Positions 30,109 to 39,470 of a stretch of 64,000 bases of DNA are shown piece by piece. A model generated the notes under the pieces. The model saw only the letters and a program-made list of their open reading frames with translations. It was not told where the DNA came from and did no database searches. The position numbers were made by a program, and so were the translations under genes. The stretch covers positions 1 through 64,000 of the forward strand of contig SKMN01000004.1 in the NCBI GenBank assembly GCA_007121015.1. The letters run 5' to 3'. This DNA is from Coriobacteriia bacterium (GTDB lineage Bacteria; Actinomycetota; Coriobacteriia; Anaerosomatales; SLCP01). Numbering within the stretch: the stretch's first letter is position 1; every line of letters begins with the position of its first letter.

Positions 30109-31805
30109 GATACGCTCGCCTCCCGGCGCGCAGCACGACCGAGCCGCTGTGACACCTTCGCGAGCGCTTCGAGCGCGGCGAGCGCCCGGCCCGAGTCGAT
30201 CGATTCGCGAGCGGCCACGACGCCCGCAGCGAGGTCGTCGACGGCTCCCGCCGCCATCAATGCGGCAGCAGCGTTCATCAGCACGACGTCGCGCCGGGAC
30301 CCGTGCTCGCCCCGGAGGACGGCGGTGAGGATGCGTGCGTTCTCCTCGGCGTCACCTCCGGTGATGTCTGCGAGCGTGCCGCGGGCGATCCCGACCTCCT
30401 CGGGCGTGATCTCGTACGTGCACACCGCGCCGAATGCCTCGTCGTACTCGGCGACCGTCGTCGGGCCGCTCGCGGAGACCTCGTCGAGCCCCGGGTGACC
30501 GTGCACCACGAGCACCCGCTCGGCACCGAGCCGTCCGGCGACCTCGGCCATGACCGGCGCAAGCGCGGCGTCGTACACGCCGAGGAGCTGGCGCCTGGCG
30601 CCCGCCGGGTTCGTGAGGGGGCCGAGCACGTTGAAGACGGTCCGGATGCCGATCTCGCGACGGGGGCCGGCAGCGTGGCGCATGCTCGCGTGCAGGAACG
30701 GTGCGAACAGGAAACCCACGCCGCACTCCTCTACGCACCGCGCCATCTCCGCCGCGCCGAGCGTGACGTCGACCCCGAGCGCCTCGAGGACGTCGGCGGA
30801 GCCCGCCGCACTCGAGACCGCGCGGTTGCCGTGCTTGGCGACAGCGACCCCTGTCCCGGCCACCACGAACGCGGTCGTCGTGGAGATGTTGAACGTCGCA
30901 AGCCCGTCACCGCCGGTACCGCACGTGTCGACGTAGCGCTCGACGTTGGGCACCACGGGGGTGGCCCGCTCGCGCATCGCGCGCGCGAAGCCCACGATCT
31001 CGTCGGCGGTCTCGCCCTTCATGCGCATCCCGACGACGAGCGCGCTGATCTGCGCGTCGGTGACCTCGCCGTCCATGATGGCGCCCATGACCTCGGAGGC
31101 CTCCACCTCGGTGAGCGACTCACCGCAACTCACCTTCCCGATGGCCGAGGCGATCGCACGCACCGCGCCGGCCGAGGGCATGTGCGCTGTCGCGACGTCC
31201 GCGACCTGCGCTGCCCGCTGCTCACCTGCCACCTCTCCGGTGAGCACGAGGAGATTGGCGAGCAGTCTCGCACCCTCGGGCGTGAGCACGCTCTCCGGGT
31301 GGAACTGCACGCCGAATAGGGGCAGGTCGCGGTGGCGGAGCGCCATCACGACCCCGTCGGACGTGCGCGCCTGCACCTCGAGCGCGTCGGGGAACGAGCC
31401 GGTCTCGACACACAGCGAGTGGTAGCGGGTCGCGGTGAACGGGCTCGGAATGCCTGCGAACAGGTCAGCCGCCTCGTGGTGCACCTCGTCGGTCTTGCCG
31501 TGGACCGGCACCGGCGCGCGACAGATCCGGCCGCCGTAGACGTCGGCGATACACTGATGGCCGAGGCACACGCCCAGAAGGGGCACGCCGGCATCGGCCG
31601 CGGCGCGCACCACGTCGCGAGAGACACCCGCGTCGTCAGGCGTACCCGGCCCCGGGGAGATGACGATGCCTGCCGGCTCGAGCGCGAGCGCCTCGGCCGC
31701 CGTGATCTCGTCGTTGCGATGTACTTCAACCTCGGCCCCGAGCGCCGCCAACAACTGCACCAGGTTGTAAGTGAAGCTGTCATAGTTGTCGATAACGAGT
31801 ATCAC
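30105..31805 (-). CDS. trpGD: fused anthranilate synthase component II / anthranilate phosphoribosyltransferase
   Basis: N-terminal glutamine amidotransferase (SPGPGTPDDAG, LGVCLGHQCIADVYGG, FHPESVLTPEG) and C-terminal TrpD (DTCGTGGDGLATFNIST). Confidence 0.94.
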   Translation of the reverse strand: MILVIDNYDSFTYNLVQLLAALGAEVEVHRNDEITAAEALALEPAGIVISPGPGTPDDAGVSRDVVRAAADAGVPLLGVCLGHQCIADVYGGRICRAPVPVHGKTDEVHHEAADLFAGIPSPFTATRYHSLCVETGSFPDALEVQARTSDGVVMALRHRDLPLFGVQFHPESVLTPEGARLLANLLVLTGEVAGEQRAAQVADVATAHMPSAGAVRAIASAIGKVSCGESLTEVEASEVMGAIMDGEVTDAQISALVVGMRMKGETADEIVGFARAMRERATPVVPNVERYVDTCGTGGDGLATFNISTTTAFVVAGTGVAVAKHGNRAVSSAAGSADVLEALGVDVTLGAAEMARCVEECGVGFLFAPFLHASMRHAAGPRREIGIRTVFNVLGPLTNPAGARRQLLGVYDAALAPVMAEVAGRLGAERVLVVHGHPGLDEVSASGPTTVAEYDEAFGAVCTYEITPEEVGIARGTLADITGGDAEENARILTAVLRGEHGSRRDVVLMNAAAALMAAGAVDDLAAGVVAARESIDSGRALAALEALAKVSQRLGRAARREASVS

Positions 31806-33403
31806 GATCTGCCCCCGTCCTGCGTAGCGACGGCGCGGGCGCTCCGCTCACGGTCCTCGCCGGGGGCCCTGGCGCCTTCGGCGCCCGCCCCGGCTGCGGA
31901 GTGTTCGCTGCGGCCCACCCCGTCGCCTCCCGAACGCATCCCGGCTGCCAACTCCAATGCTTTGTGCAGCGCACGTGCCTTGTGGAGGCACTCGTCGTAC
32001 TCGCGCTCGGGGTCGGAGTCGGCCACTATCCCAGCACCAGATTGCAGGTAGGCGCGCCCGCTGGCGATGACGAACGTGCGGATCGTGATACACATGTCCA
32101 TGGCGCCATCGAGACCGAAGTAGCCGACCGTGCCGGCATACGGGCCGCGGGCGGCGGGCTCCAGGTCGGCGATGACCTCCATCGCCCGCACCTTGGGCGC
32201 GCCCGATACGGTGCCAGCCGGGAACGTCGCTTCGAGCGCGTCGATGGCGTCCTTGCCGTCGGCGAGCGTGCCGGTCACGTTGCTCACGATGTGCATGACG
32301 TGGCTGTAGTACTCGACTTCCATGAGCTCGTCCACAGCCACCGAGCCCGGAGCGCTCACGCGGCCCAGGTCGTTGCGGCCAAGGTCGACGAGCATGACGT
32401 GTTCTGCGCGCTCCTTCTCGTCGGCGAGCAGGTCGGCGCGCAGCCGGCCGTCCTCGGCCAGGTCCGCCCCGCGCGGGCGCGTGCCCGCGAGCGGGCGGGT
32501 GAGCACCGAGTCACCCTCGACGCGCACGAGCGGCTCGGGGCTCGAACCTACGAGCGTCACGTCGCGCGTTCGGACGTAGAACATGTACGGGCTCGGGTTG
32601 ACGGCGCGCAGCACACGATACAGGTCGATGCCGTCGCCCTCGTAAGGAGCGCTGAAGCGCTGCGACAGCACCACCTGGAAGATGTCGCCGGCCACGATGT
32701 GCTCCTTGGCCCTCTCCACCTGGCCGAGGAACTCTTCGCGCGAGGTGTGCTCGACAAGCGGGACTTCGCGTCTCACACCGACGTCGCCCAGCTCCGCACC
32801 CCTCGGCCCCTCGTCGATGCGCTTGAGGAAGCCGTCGATGCGGCCGAGCGCCCGGTCGTAGGCGGCCTCGGGCGCGCCACCGGGGCGAACCGGTGCGATG
32901 ACCTGCATGACGCGCCTCGCGTGATCGAACGCGACCACCACGTCGGCCATCATGAACGCCATGTCGGGGACGCCGAGCTCGTCGTTGGAGTGGCGCGGGA
33001 CCTTCTCGAACGTTGTCGTCGCCTCGTAGCCCACGTAGCCCACCGCACCGCCCACAAAGAGCGGGAGCCCGGGTACGCGCGCTACACTCCCCGCATCGAG
33101 CCTGCGGGCCACGACCCTGAGCGGGTCGTCGGCGCGCTCGCCGCTCACGCCGCCGTTCTCCACGACGACCTCGTTGCCGCGCGCGCTCACGACCTCGCGG
33201 TCGCCCACGCCGAGGAAGCTGTAGCGGCCGAGCCGCTCCCCGCCAACGACGCTCTCGAGGAGGAACGCGTGCTCGGCACCCTCGGCGAGCGCCATGAACG
33301 CGCTGATAGGTGTGGCGAGGTCGGCGTAGACCTCGCGTGCAACCGGGACCACGTCGTGGTCCTCGGCAAGTCTGACGAACTCTTCTCTGCTCGGCACTAC
33401 CAT
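31802..33403 (-). CDS. trpE: anthranilate synthase component I
   Basis: GDIFQVVLSQRF, SPEPLVRVEGDSVLTRPLAGTRPRG, LGRNDLGRVSAPGSV, FPAGTVSGAPKVRAMEVI. Confidence 0.95.
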   Translation of the reverse strand: MVVPSREEFVRLAEDHDVVPVAREVYADLATPISAFMALAEGAEHAFLLESVVGGERLGRYSFLGVGDREVVSARGNEVVVENGGVSGERADDPLRVVARRLDAGSVARVPGLPLFVGGAVGYVGYEATTTFEKVPRHSNDELGVPDMAFMMADVVVAFDHARRVMQVIAPVRPGGAPEAAYDRALGRIDGFLKRIDEGPRGAELGDVGVRREVPLVEHTSREEFLGQVERAKEHIVAGDIFQVVLSQRFSAPYEGDGIDLYRVLRAVNPSPYMFYVRTRDVTLVGSSPEPLVRVEGDSVLTRPLAGTRPRGADLAEDGRLRADLLADEKERAEHVMLVDLGRNDLGRVSAPGSVAVDELMEVEYYSHVMHIVSNVTGTLADGKDAIDALEATFPAGTVSGAPKVRAMEVIADLEPAARGPYAGTVGYFGLDGAMDMCITIRTFVIASGRAYLQSGAGIVADSDPEREYDECLHKARALHKALELAAGMRSGGDGVGRSEHSAAGAGAEGARAPGEDRERSARAVATQDGGRS

Positions 33404-33454
33404 GATGCCTGCGCTCCTTCACAGCACCTACCCTGTGGGATGCGAGGTCACCTG

Positions 33455-33785
33455 GGCCGAGAAAACACAAAGACCCCTCATCCCAAGGGACGAGAGGTCG
33501 GTCTCGCGGTGCCACCCTTGTTGCCCCGTCAACGTGCGACGGGGCCACTTGTCCTGACAGTACGTGGACGTCCGCGCCGTCTTGAGTGGCGCTGCGTCCG
33601 AATACCCGGTCCCTTCTATCGGTGGGAGTCCGCCGGAACTAGTAGGCGCTAGCCGTTGCTCCGGAGCCTCAGGGGTCCATTCCTACCGGCCGCCCAGGTC
33701 GGGTTTCCACCATCCCCGACTCTCTATCGCTGTGCTGACCGGAGTACTACTCCCCGTCATCGGCGTGTATCCGATTGTAGGCGGC
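33455..33785 (-). ncRNA. T-box leader RNA upstream of trpE, specifier UGG (Trp)
   Basis: On minus strand: Stem I AGTA-type segment (GACGGGGAGTAGTAC), GGAATGGACCCCTGAG specifier region with TGG at 33677-33679, T-box AGGGTGGCACCGCG near 33506-33518, and terminator GACCTCTCGTCCC-TTG-GGATGAGGGGTC-TTTGTG at 33470-33500. Confidence 0.9.
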
Positions 33786-33874
33786 AGTGTAGCACCGTGC
33801 GCGAACGGCACGCAAGCGCGACCGCTCGGACGGCTCGTTCGGGTGACGCGTGGACACGCCGACCGGCTACGGCC

Positions 33875-34120
33875 TCACCGGAACGCCCGGGCGATCGCGA
33901 TCACGATGACGGCGCCGAGCGTGGCCACGAGGATAGACCACAGGTTGAGGCCGTCCACGGTGCCAAAGCCCAGCAGGCTCATGACGAACCCGCCGACGAA
34001 CGCTCCCACGATACCCAGCAGCACCGTGACGAGGCACCCGGCGCGCTCGCCACCGCCGGCGATCGCCTGTCCCAGCAGCCCCGCGAGCAGTCCCACGATG
34101 ATCCAACTCAACAGCCCCAT
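33875..34120 (-). CDS. GlsB/YeaQ/YmgE family membrane protein
   Basis: MGLLSWIIVGLLAGLLGQAIAGGGERAGCLVTVLLGIVGAFVGGFVM. Confidence 0.85.
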   Translation of the reverse strand: MGLLSWIIVGLLAGLLGQAIAGGGERAGCLVTVLLGIVGAFVGGFVMSLLGFGTVDGLNLWSILVATLGAVIVIAIARAFR

Positions 34121-34129
34121 GACGTCCTC

Positions 34130-34546
34130 CTACTGCCGATCGGTCTCCCCGTGTCGTACCGAACCGTCGTCGCTCACGGTCTCCACGACCTCGGTGGAGG
34201 AGCTGCGCAGCGCCCACATAAGGAGCGAACCCACACCCCACGCGATGACGGCATAGACGGCGATCGCCAGGAGCGAGTTCCACTCGAAGACCGCGCGGTC
34301 CATCTCGGTGTCGGGGAACACCGCTTCGAACGGGGCGATGAAGGGCGCGGAGATCGCGTAGACGAACTCGACGAACGTGGCGTCGGGGTTCGCGCCGAGG
34401 AGCAGAAGCATGAAGCGGAATGCGAGGATGACGATGATGATGCTTACGATCGCGTAGGCCAGGCGCGATAGCGCGACGCCAGGAGACGGACGCCTCCCCC
34501 TCCTGACGACCTGGACTCGCTCTTCCGTGTGGCGCTCCTCCATCAC
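34130..34546 (-). CDS. YggT-like membrane protein
   Basis: Three hydrophobic segments, RFMLLLLGANPDATFVEFVYAISAPFIAPFEAVF. Confidence 0.72.
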   Translation of the reverse strand: MMEERHTEERVQVVRRGRRPSPGVALSRLAYAIVSIIIVILAFRFMLLLLGANPDATFVEFVYAISAPFIAPFEAVFPDTEMDRAVFEWNSLLAIAVYAVIAWGVGSLLMWALRSSSTEVVETVSDDGSVRHGETDRQ

Positions 34547-34625
34547 TCACCCCTTCACTCGATCGGATGATCCTCGACACATTCTACCCAAAGTACCGGA
34601 TCCGCGGGCTCGAGACGGCCGGACG

Positions 34626-35093
34626 TCACCGGTGGTACGGCTCGCCTCGCTGGATGCGGAACGCGCGGTAGAGTTGCTCGAGCACGACGACGCGCGCGAG
34701 CTGGTGTGGCAGCGTCATCGGGCCGAGGGAGAGGCGCTCGTGGGCATGCGAGACGACCTCATCGGCCAGCCCCGCCGCCCCGCCGATCACGAAGACCGCG
34801 TGGCTGTGCCCGCCGACGGCAAGCCCGGCGAGGTGGGCCGCGAACTCCTCCGAGGAGCGCTGACGGCCTCCAGCATCGAGCACGAACACCCGTGCGCTGT
34901 CGGGGAGCGCACGTACGACGGCGGCCCCCTCCTCGGCGAGGGCGCGAGCTTCGTCGCGCGTCACGTCGCGGTCGGCGATCTCGACTACCTCGACCGTGGC
35001 GAACGGCGCGAGCCGCTTGAGATACTCATCGGCCGCCTCGCGCCAGTGGCGCTCCTTGAGACGGCCCACAGCGACGATGGTGACCCGCCTCAC
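34626..35093 (-). CDS. rlmH: 23S rRNA (pseudouridine1915-N3)-methyltransferase RlmH
   Basis: SPOUT protein, FVIGGAAGLADEVVSHAHERLSLGPMTLPHQLARVVVLEQLYRAFRI. Confidence 0.93.
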   Translation of the reverse strand: MRRVTIVAVGRLKERHWREAADEYLKRLAPFATVEVVEIADRDVTRDEARALAEEGAAVVRALPDSARVFVLDAGGRQRSSEEFAAHLAGLAVGGHSHAVFVIGGAAGLADEVVSHAHERLSLGPMTLPHQLARVVVLEQLYRAFRIQRGEPYHR

Positions 35094-36481
35094 GGACGGT
35101 CCAGGTCGGAGCCGAGTGTCACCTCGAGATCACGCTCGGTATCCGCACGCACGACGGTGATCGGGATGGTCTCCCCGACGCTCGCGGAGCGGATGATGGC
35201 CACGACCTCCTCGCCCCGGACGACCTCACGACCCGCCATCTGCACGATGATGTCGCCGCGACGTAGGCCTGCACGGTCGGCGGGCGAACCCGACTCGACG
35301 AACTGTACGAGCGCCCCGGCGCGCACCGGCAGATCGAACTGGACCGCGAGGTTCTGGTCGACGGTCATCGTCGTGATGCCCATGTAGGGATGGATGGCGG
35401 TGCCCGTCTTGATGATCTGGTCGACGACGTTGCGCACGAAGTCGACGGGGATAGCGAAGCCGATGCCGGCCGATTGCGGTGCACCGATAGCGCCGGCCGG
35501 CGACTGGATGAGCGTGTTGATGCCGATGAGGTTGCCTTCCGAATCCACGAGCGCGCCGCCGGAGTTGCCGGGGTTGATGGCGGCGTCGGTCTGTATGAGG
35601 TTCGTGTAGCGCGCCGCGCCCGGCATGTGCTCGCCGTCGGGCGTGCGCTGGAGCGCGGAGATGATGCCTGCAGTCACCGTCTTCTCGAGCCCGAAGGGGC
35701 TCCCGACGGCGACCACGAACTGTCCGACGGAAAGATCGGCCGAGGAGCCGAACTCCATGACCGGAAGGTCCGTGCCGGGCACCCGCAGGACGGCGAGGTC
35801 CGTGGACGCGTCCACGCCGACCACACTTGCCTCGAGGTCCTGCACGCCGACGGTCACGATGATGCGCTCGGCATTCTCGATGACGTGGAAATTCGTGACG
35901 ACGTACCCGTCCTCGCGCACGATGACGCCGGACCCGTTTCCCACCTCGCGCTGCCGTGTGCCACCCGTGAACGGGTCGAACACCGTCTGCTGGACCGCGA
36001 CGTTGACGACGGACGGCGTGACCTTGGCTGCCACTGCGACCGCTGCGTCCACCTCGGCGCTCGCCTGGATGCTCACATCGCTCGGGCGTGCCGCGTCCGT
36101 GACGGTGGGTGCGACCGGTCGCACCCCGGGGACCAGCCCGAGGACCCACACGAGTGCCGCGGCGACCACCAGGCCACCGACCGCCGCGCCGAACGACGCG
36201 GCGGCGAACACGGCCGCACTCGACCAGCGCCGCACGACCGCCGGCTCCTCGCACGGCTCGTCGGCATCGGACGTGTAGTCGCACACGGGCAGCGGCCCGC
36301 TCACGACAGTGGTTGCAGGCTCGCGTGCAGCGCCCTCGTCTGTCGAAGAGTCCGGCTCGGACTCGGGTCCGCGCTCGGGTGCGTCTGCCGCTGCCTCCGG
36401 CTCGTCAGGCGCGTCTTCGTACGGCACCTCTCGCGAACCGAACGAGATCGTCTTGGGGATGTGGGGGCGCTCGTCGACCAT
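35090..36481 (-). CDS. HtrA/DegP-type trypsin-like serine protease with PDZ domain
   Basis: TM segment; GSGVIVREDGYVVTNFHVI, NPGNSGGALVDSEGNLIGINT, C-terminal PDZ. Confidence 0.94.
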   Translation of the reverse strand: MVDERPHIPKTISFGSREVPYEDAPDEPEAAADAPERGPESEPDSSTDEGAAREPATTVVSGPLPVCDYTSDADEPCEEPAVVRRWSSAAVFAAASFGAAVGGLVVAAALVWVLGLVPGVRPVAPTVTDAARPSDVSIQASAEVDAAVAVAAKVTPSVVNVAVQQTVFDPFTGGTRQREVGNGSGVIVREDGYVVTNFHVIENAERIIVTVGVQDLEASVVGVDASTDLAVLRVPGTDLPVMEFGSSADLSVGQFVVAVGSPFGLEKTVTAGIISALQRTPDGEHMPGAARYTNLIQTDAAINPGNSGGALVDSEGNLIGINTLIQSPAGAIGAPQSAGIGFAIPVDFVRNVVDQIIKTGTAIHPYMGITTMTVDQNLAVQFDLPVRAGALVQFVESGSPADRAGLRRGDIIVQMAGREVVRGEEVVAIIRSASVGETIPITVVRADTERDLEVTLGSDLDRP

Positions 36482-36482
36482 C

Positions 36483-36529
36483 GGTATACCTCACGTACGG
36501 GACTCGGACGTCTACGTGCGGAGTATACC
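36483..36529 (-). promoter_or_regulatory. inverted repeat in htrA leader that would sequester the Shine-Dalgarno (candidate RNA thermometer or operator)
   Basis: Minus-strand RNA GGUAUAC-UCCG-CACGUA-(15 nt)-UACGUG-AG-GUAUACC-G-AUG; 6+7 bp arms, GAGG SD lies in the 3' arm. Confidence 0.5.
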
Positions 36530-36620
36530 CCGCCCGGCGCACGCGCACCGCGGCTCGGACGGCTTCTCCACCCAGGCTACACGGGAGTCAGCGCAGGTGG
36601 GATGGGGAGCGGGGCCCCTA

Positions 36621-38000
36621 TCAGCCGAGTGCCACACCGAGAGCGGCAAGGAGCGGTGAGGCGCCGACACCGATGGCGACCGTCGCGATCGCCGCGATCG
36701 CGAGTGCGAGCGACGCGGTGGGCGCGGGCTCGAGTGCCGCGATGCCCGCCGGCTCATCTCCGAAGAACATCTCGCGCACGACCCGGAAGTAGTACCCTGC
36801 CGACACGACGCTCGTGAGCACGCCGAGCACCACGAGCCATACGAGCCCGGCGCTCAGAGCGGAACCGAACAGGTACAGTTTGCCGAAGAAACCGGCAAGC
36901 GGCGGGATACCGATGAGCGACACGAGCCACACGACCATCGACCACGCCGCGAGCGGGCGTCGCGACGCGAGCTTGCCGAGATCGGTGAGGTCGCTCCCCT
37001 CCTCGGCGGCCACGAGCATGATCGCCATCGACGGCACCGCGTAGGCGACCGTGTAGAACACCGCGGCACCGTAGCCGGCGGAGGTGTCGGGCGCGAGCGC
37101 CATGAAGAGGTAGCCGGTGTGCGCTACGCCGGAGTACGCCATGAGGCGGCGCAGGTCCGACTGCGGGAGCGCCGCCAGGTTGCCGAGGAGCATCGACGCG
37201 GCCGCGACGACCGCCATGATGGTCACGAGGCCGCCGACGTCGCCCGCCACCGCGTGGAGCAGGCGCGCCATGACCGCGATGCCGGCGATCTTGGGCACGG
37301 TCGAGACGAACGCGACGGAGACGGCCGGTGCGCCCGCATACGCGTCGGGTGCCCAGTAGTGGAACGGGGCGGCCGACATCTTCGCGAACAGGCCCACGAG
37401 CGTGAGCATCACGCCGAGTACGCCGAGCATCCCACTGCCTTCGAGGGCGAGCTCGGCGAAGGACGTGGAGCCGGAGATGCCGTAGAGGAACGACATGCCG
37501 TAGAGCATGATGATGCTCGTGAGCATGGCGAGCAGGAAGTACTTGAGGGCACCTTCCAGGCCGGGCACGTCGCGGCGGCGGTACCCCATGAGCACGTACG
37601 CCGGCATCGTCGAGAGCTCGAGAGCGATGTACATGACGATGAGGTCCTCGGCCATCGTGAGCAGCATGCCGCCGCCCGCAGCGAACATCGCGAGTGCGAC
37701 GGCGTCCCGGCGTCGCTCGTCAGGCATACCTCGGCCAGCGACCCACAGCGCCCACAGGGCAGTGAGCGCAGCGATACCGGTACGCGCGAAGCGCGCGATC
37801 TCGTCGGGCTCTACCTGACCGAACACCATCGGCCCGGCCGTGCCGCCCGCAGCCGCGAGCACGGCGGCGAGGGCAGCTACCGCAGCGCCGACGTACGCGG
37901 CGGTACGGTCTCGCCCTGGCAGGAGGTCGCCGAAGAGCGCGATAAACGCGCCTGCGACGATGAGGACCTCGGGAGCGAATATCCAGTAGCCGGAGAGCAT
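36621..38000 (-). CDS. nuoN: NADH-quinone oxidoreductase subunit N
   Basis: Proton-antiporter-like multi-TM protein after nuoM; PQSDLRRLMAYSGVAHTGYLF. Confidence 0.92.
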   Translation of the reverse strand: MLSGYWIFAPEVLIVAGAFIALFGDLLPGRDRTAAYVGAAVAALAAVLAAAGGTAGPMVFGQVEPDEIARFARTGIAALTALWALWVAGRGMPDERRRDAVALAMFAAGGGMLLTMAEDLIVMYIALELSTMPAYVLMGYRRRDVPGLEGALKYFLLAMLTSIIMLYGMSFLYGISGSTSFAELALEGSGMLGVLGVMLTLVGLFAKMSAAPFHYWAPDAYAGAPAVSVAFVSTVPKIAGIAVMARLLHAVAGDVGGLVTIMAVVAAASMLLGNLAALPQSDLRRLMAYSGVAHTGYLFMALAPDTSAGYGAAVFYTVAYAVPSMAIMLVAAEEGSDLTDLGKLASRRPLAAWSMVVWLVSLIGIPPLAGFFGKLYLFGSALSAGLVWLVVLGVLTSVVSAGYYFRVVREMFFGDEPAGIAALEPAPTASLALAIAAIATVAIGVGASPLLAALGVALG

Positions 38001-39467
38001 CTAGCGCGCCCCCATCCCCGCGAGCAGCGTCGTGACCGCGGGGTCGACGTAGCGCAGCAGGCTCGACCAGTACACGCCCATGCCCACAGTGATGACCACG
38101 AGCGGCACGAGGATGCCGATCTCGAGACGGTTGAGGTCTGGGATCTTCGCGACCGCCGCGCTCGACTCGCCGAGCACGACCCGCTGCACCATCCAGAGCA
38201 TGTAGGCGGCCGCGAGCAGGACGCCGATCGCCGCGGCGATGACGTAGCCCGGCGCGATGAGCTCGGAGCGCCACGCGCCGACAAGGCTCAAGAACTCGCC
38301 CGGGAACCCGGCGAGCCCGGGCAGTCCGAGGGAGGCGAACGACGCGAACGCGAGCATGCCCGCCGCGACCGGGGTGCGCTTCGAGAGCCCCGAGACCTCG
38401 GCGATCATGCGGGTGTGCGTGCGCTCGTAGACCATGCCCACCAGGAGGAAGAGCATGCCGGTGATGACGCCGTGGGCGAACATGATGGCGACCGCACCGT
38501 TGAGACCCTCCGGGGTTCCGGCAGCGATGCCGAGCATGACGAAGCCCATGTGCGACACGCTCGAGTACGCGACGAGTTTCTTCAGGTCCGTCTGCGCGAA
38601 CGCGACCGCCGCGCCGTAGATGATCGAGATCACGCCGAGGAGCGCGACGAACCACGCCCACGTCTCGGCCGCCTCCGGCAGCATCGGCAGCGAAACGCGC
38701 ACGAAGCCGTACGTGCCCATCTTGAGCAGGATGCCGGCGAGCAGCACCGAGCCGGCCGTAGGCGCCTCGACGTGCGCGTCGGGCAGCCAGGTGTGGAACG
38801 GGAAGATCGGCACCTTCACGGCGAAGCCGAGGAAGAACGCCGCGAAAACCCACCACTGGAAGTCGGCGGGAAGACCGGCCTGCGTGAGCGCGATCATGTC
38901 GAACGTGCCGCCTTGCGGGTGGAGGTAGAGAGCGAGGATGCCCACGAGCATGAACACCGAGCCGAAGAGCGTGTAGAGGAAGAACTTGATCGCGGCGTAC
39001 TCCCTCCTCGGCCCGCCCCAGATGCCTATCATGAAGTACATCGGGACCAACACGAGCTCCCAGAACACGTAGAAAAGCACGAAGTCGAAGGCGACGAACA
39101 CGCCGTTCATGCCCACCGCGAGCAGCAACATCATCGCGAAGTAGAACGCGGGGCGCTCGGAGATGTTCCACGACGCGAGGACCGCGAGCACCACGAGCAA
39201 CGCCGAGAGCGCGAGCAGCGGCAGCGAGATGCCGTCCACGCCGAGGAAGTACTGGATACCCGCTTCAGGCACCCACGAGTGACGCTCGACGAACTGCATG
39301 CCGCCGCCCACGTCGTAGCCGGCTAGAAGCACGCCGACGAGCGCGAGGTCGGCAAGCGCGACACCGAGCGCGACCAGACGTGGCAGCTCGGGGCGATCCT
39401 TGGGCAGCAGCGCCATCGCCGCCACGCCGACCAGCGGCAGGAAGACTATGAGTGTGAGCAGTGGCAT
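38001..39467 (-). CDS. nuoM: NADH-quinone oxidoreductase subunit M
   Basis: PIFPFHTWLPDAHVEAPTAGSVLLAGILLKMGTYG, QTDLKKLVAYSSVSHMGFV. Confidence 0.95.
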   Translation of the reverse strand: MPLLTLIVFLPLVGVAAMALLPKDRPELPRLVALGVALADLALVGVLLAGYDVGGGMQFVERHSWVPEAGIQYFLGVDGISLPLLALSALLVVLAVLASWNISERPAFYFAMMLLLAVGMNGVFVAFDFVLFYVFWELVLVPMYFMIGIWGGPRREYAAIKFFLYTLFGSVFMLVGILALYLHPQGGTFDMIALTQAGLPADFQWWVFAAFFLGFAVKVPIFPFHTWLPDAHVEAPTAGSVLLAGILLKMGTYGFVRVSLPMLPEAAETWAWFVALLGVISIIYGAAVAFAQTDLKKLVAYSSVSHMGFVMLGIAAGTPEGLNGAVAIMFAHGVITGMLFLLVGMVYERTHTRMIAEVSGLSKRTPVAAGMLAFASFASLGLPGLAGFPGEFLSLVGAWRSELIAPGYVIAAAIGVLLAAAYMLWMVQRVVLGESSAAVAKIPDLNRLEIGILVPLVVITVGMGVYWSSLLRYVDPAVTTLLAGMGAR

Positions 39468-39470
39468 CCC

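Noticed and set aside
37119-39326. 735-aa plus-strand ORF rich in R/H/E/D
   Set aside because: Antisense to nuoN and nuoM; shadow ORF.
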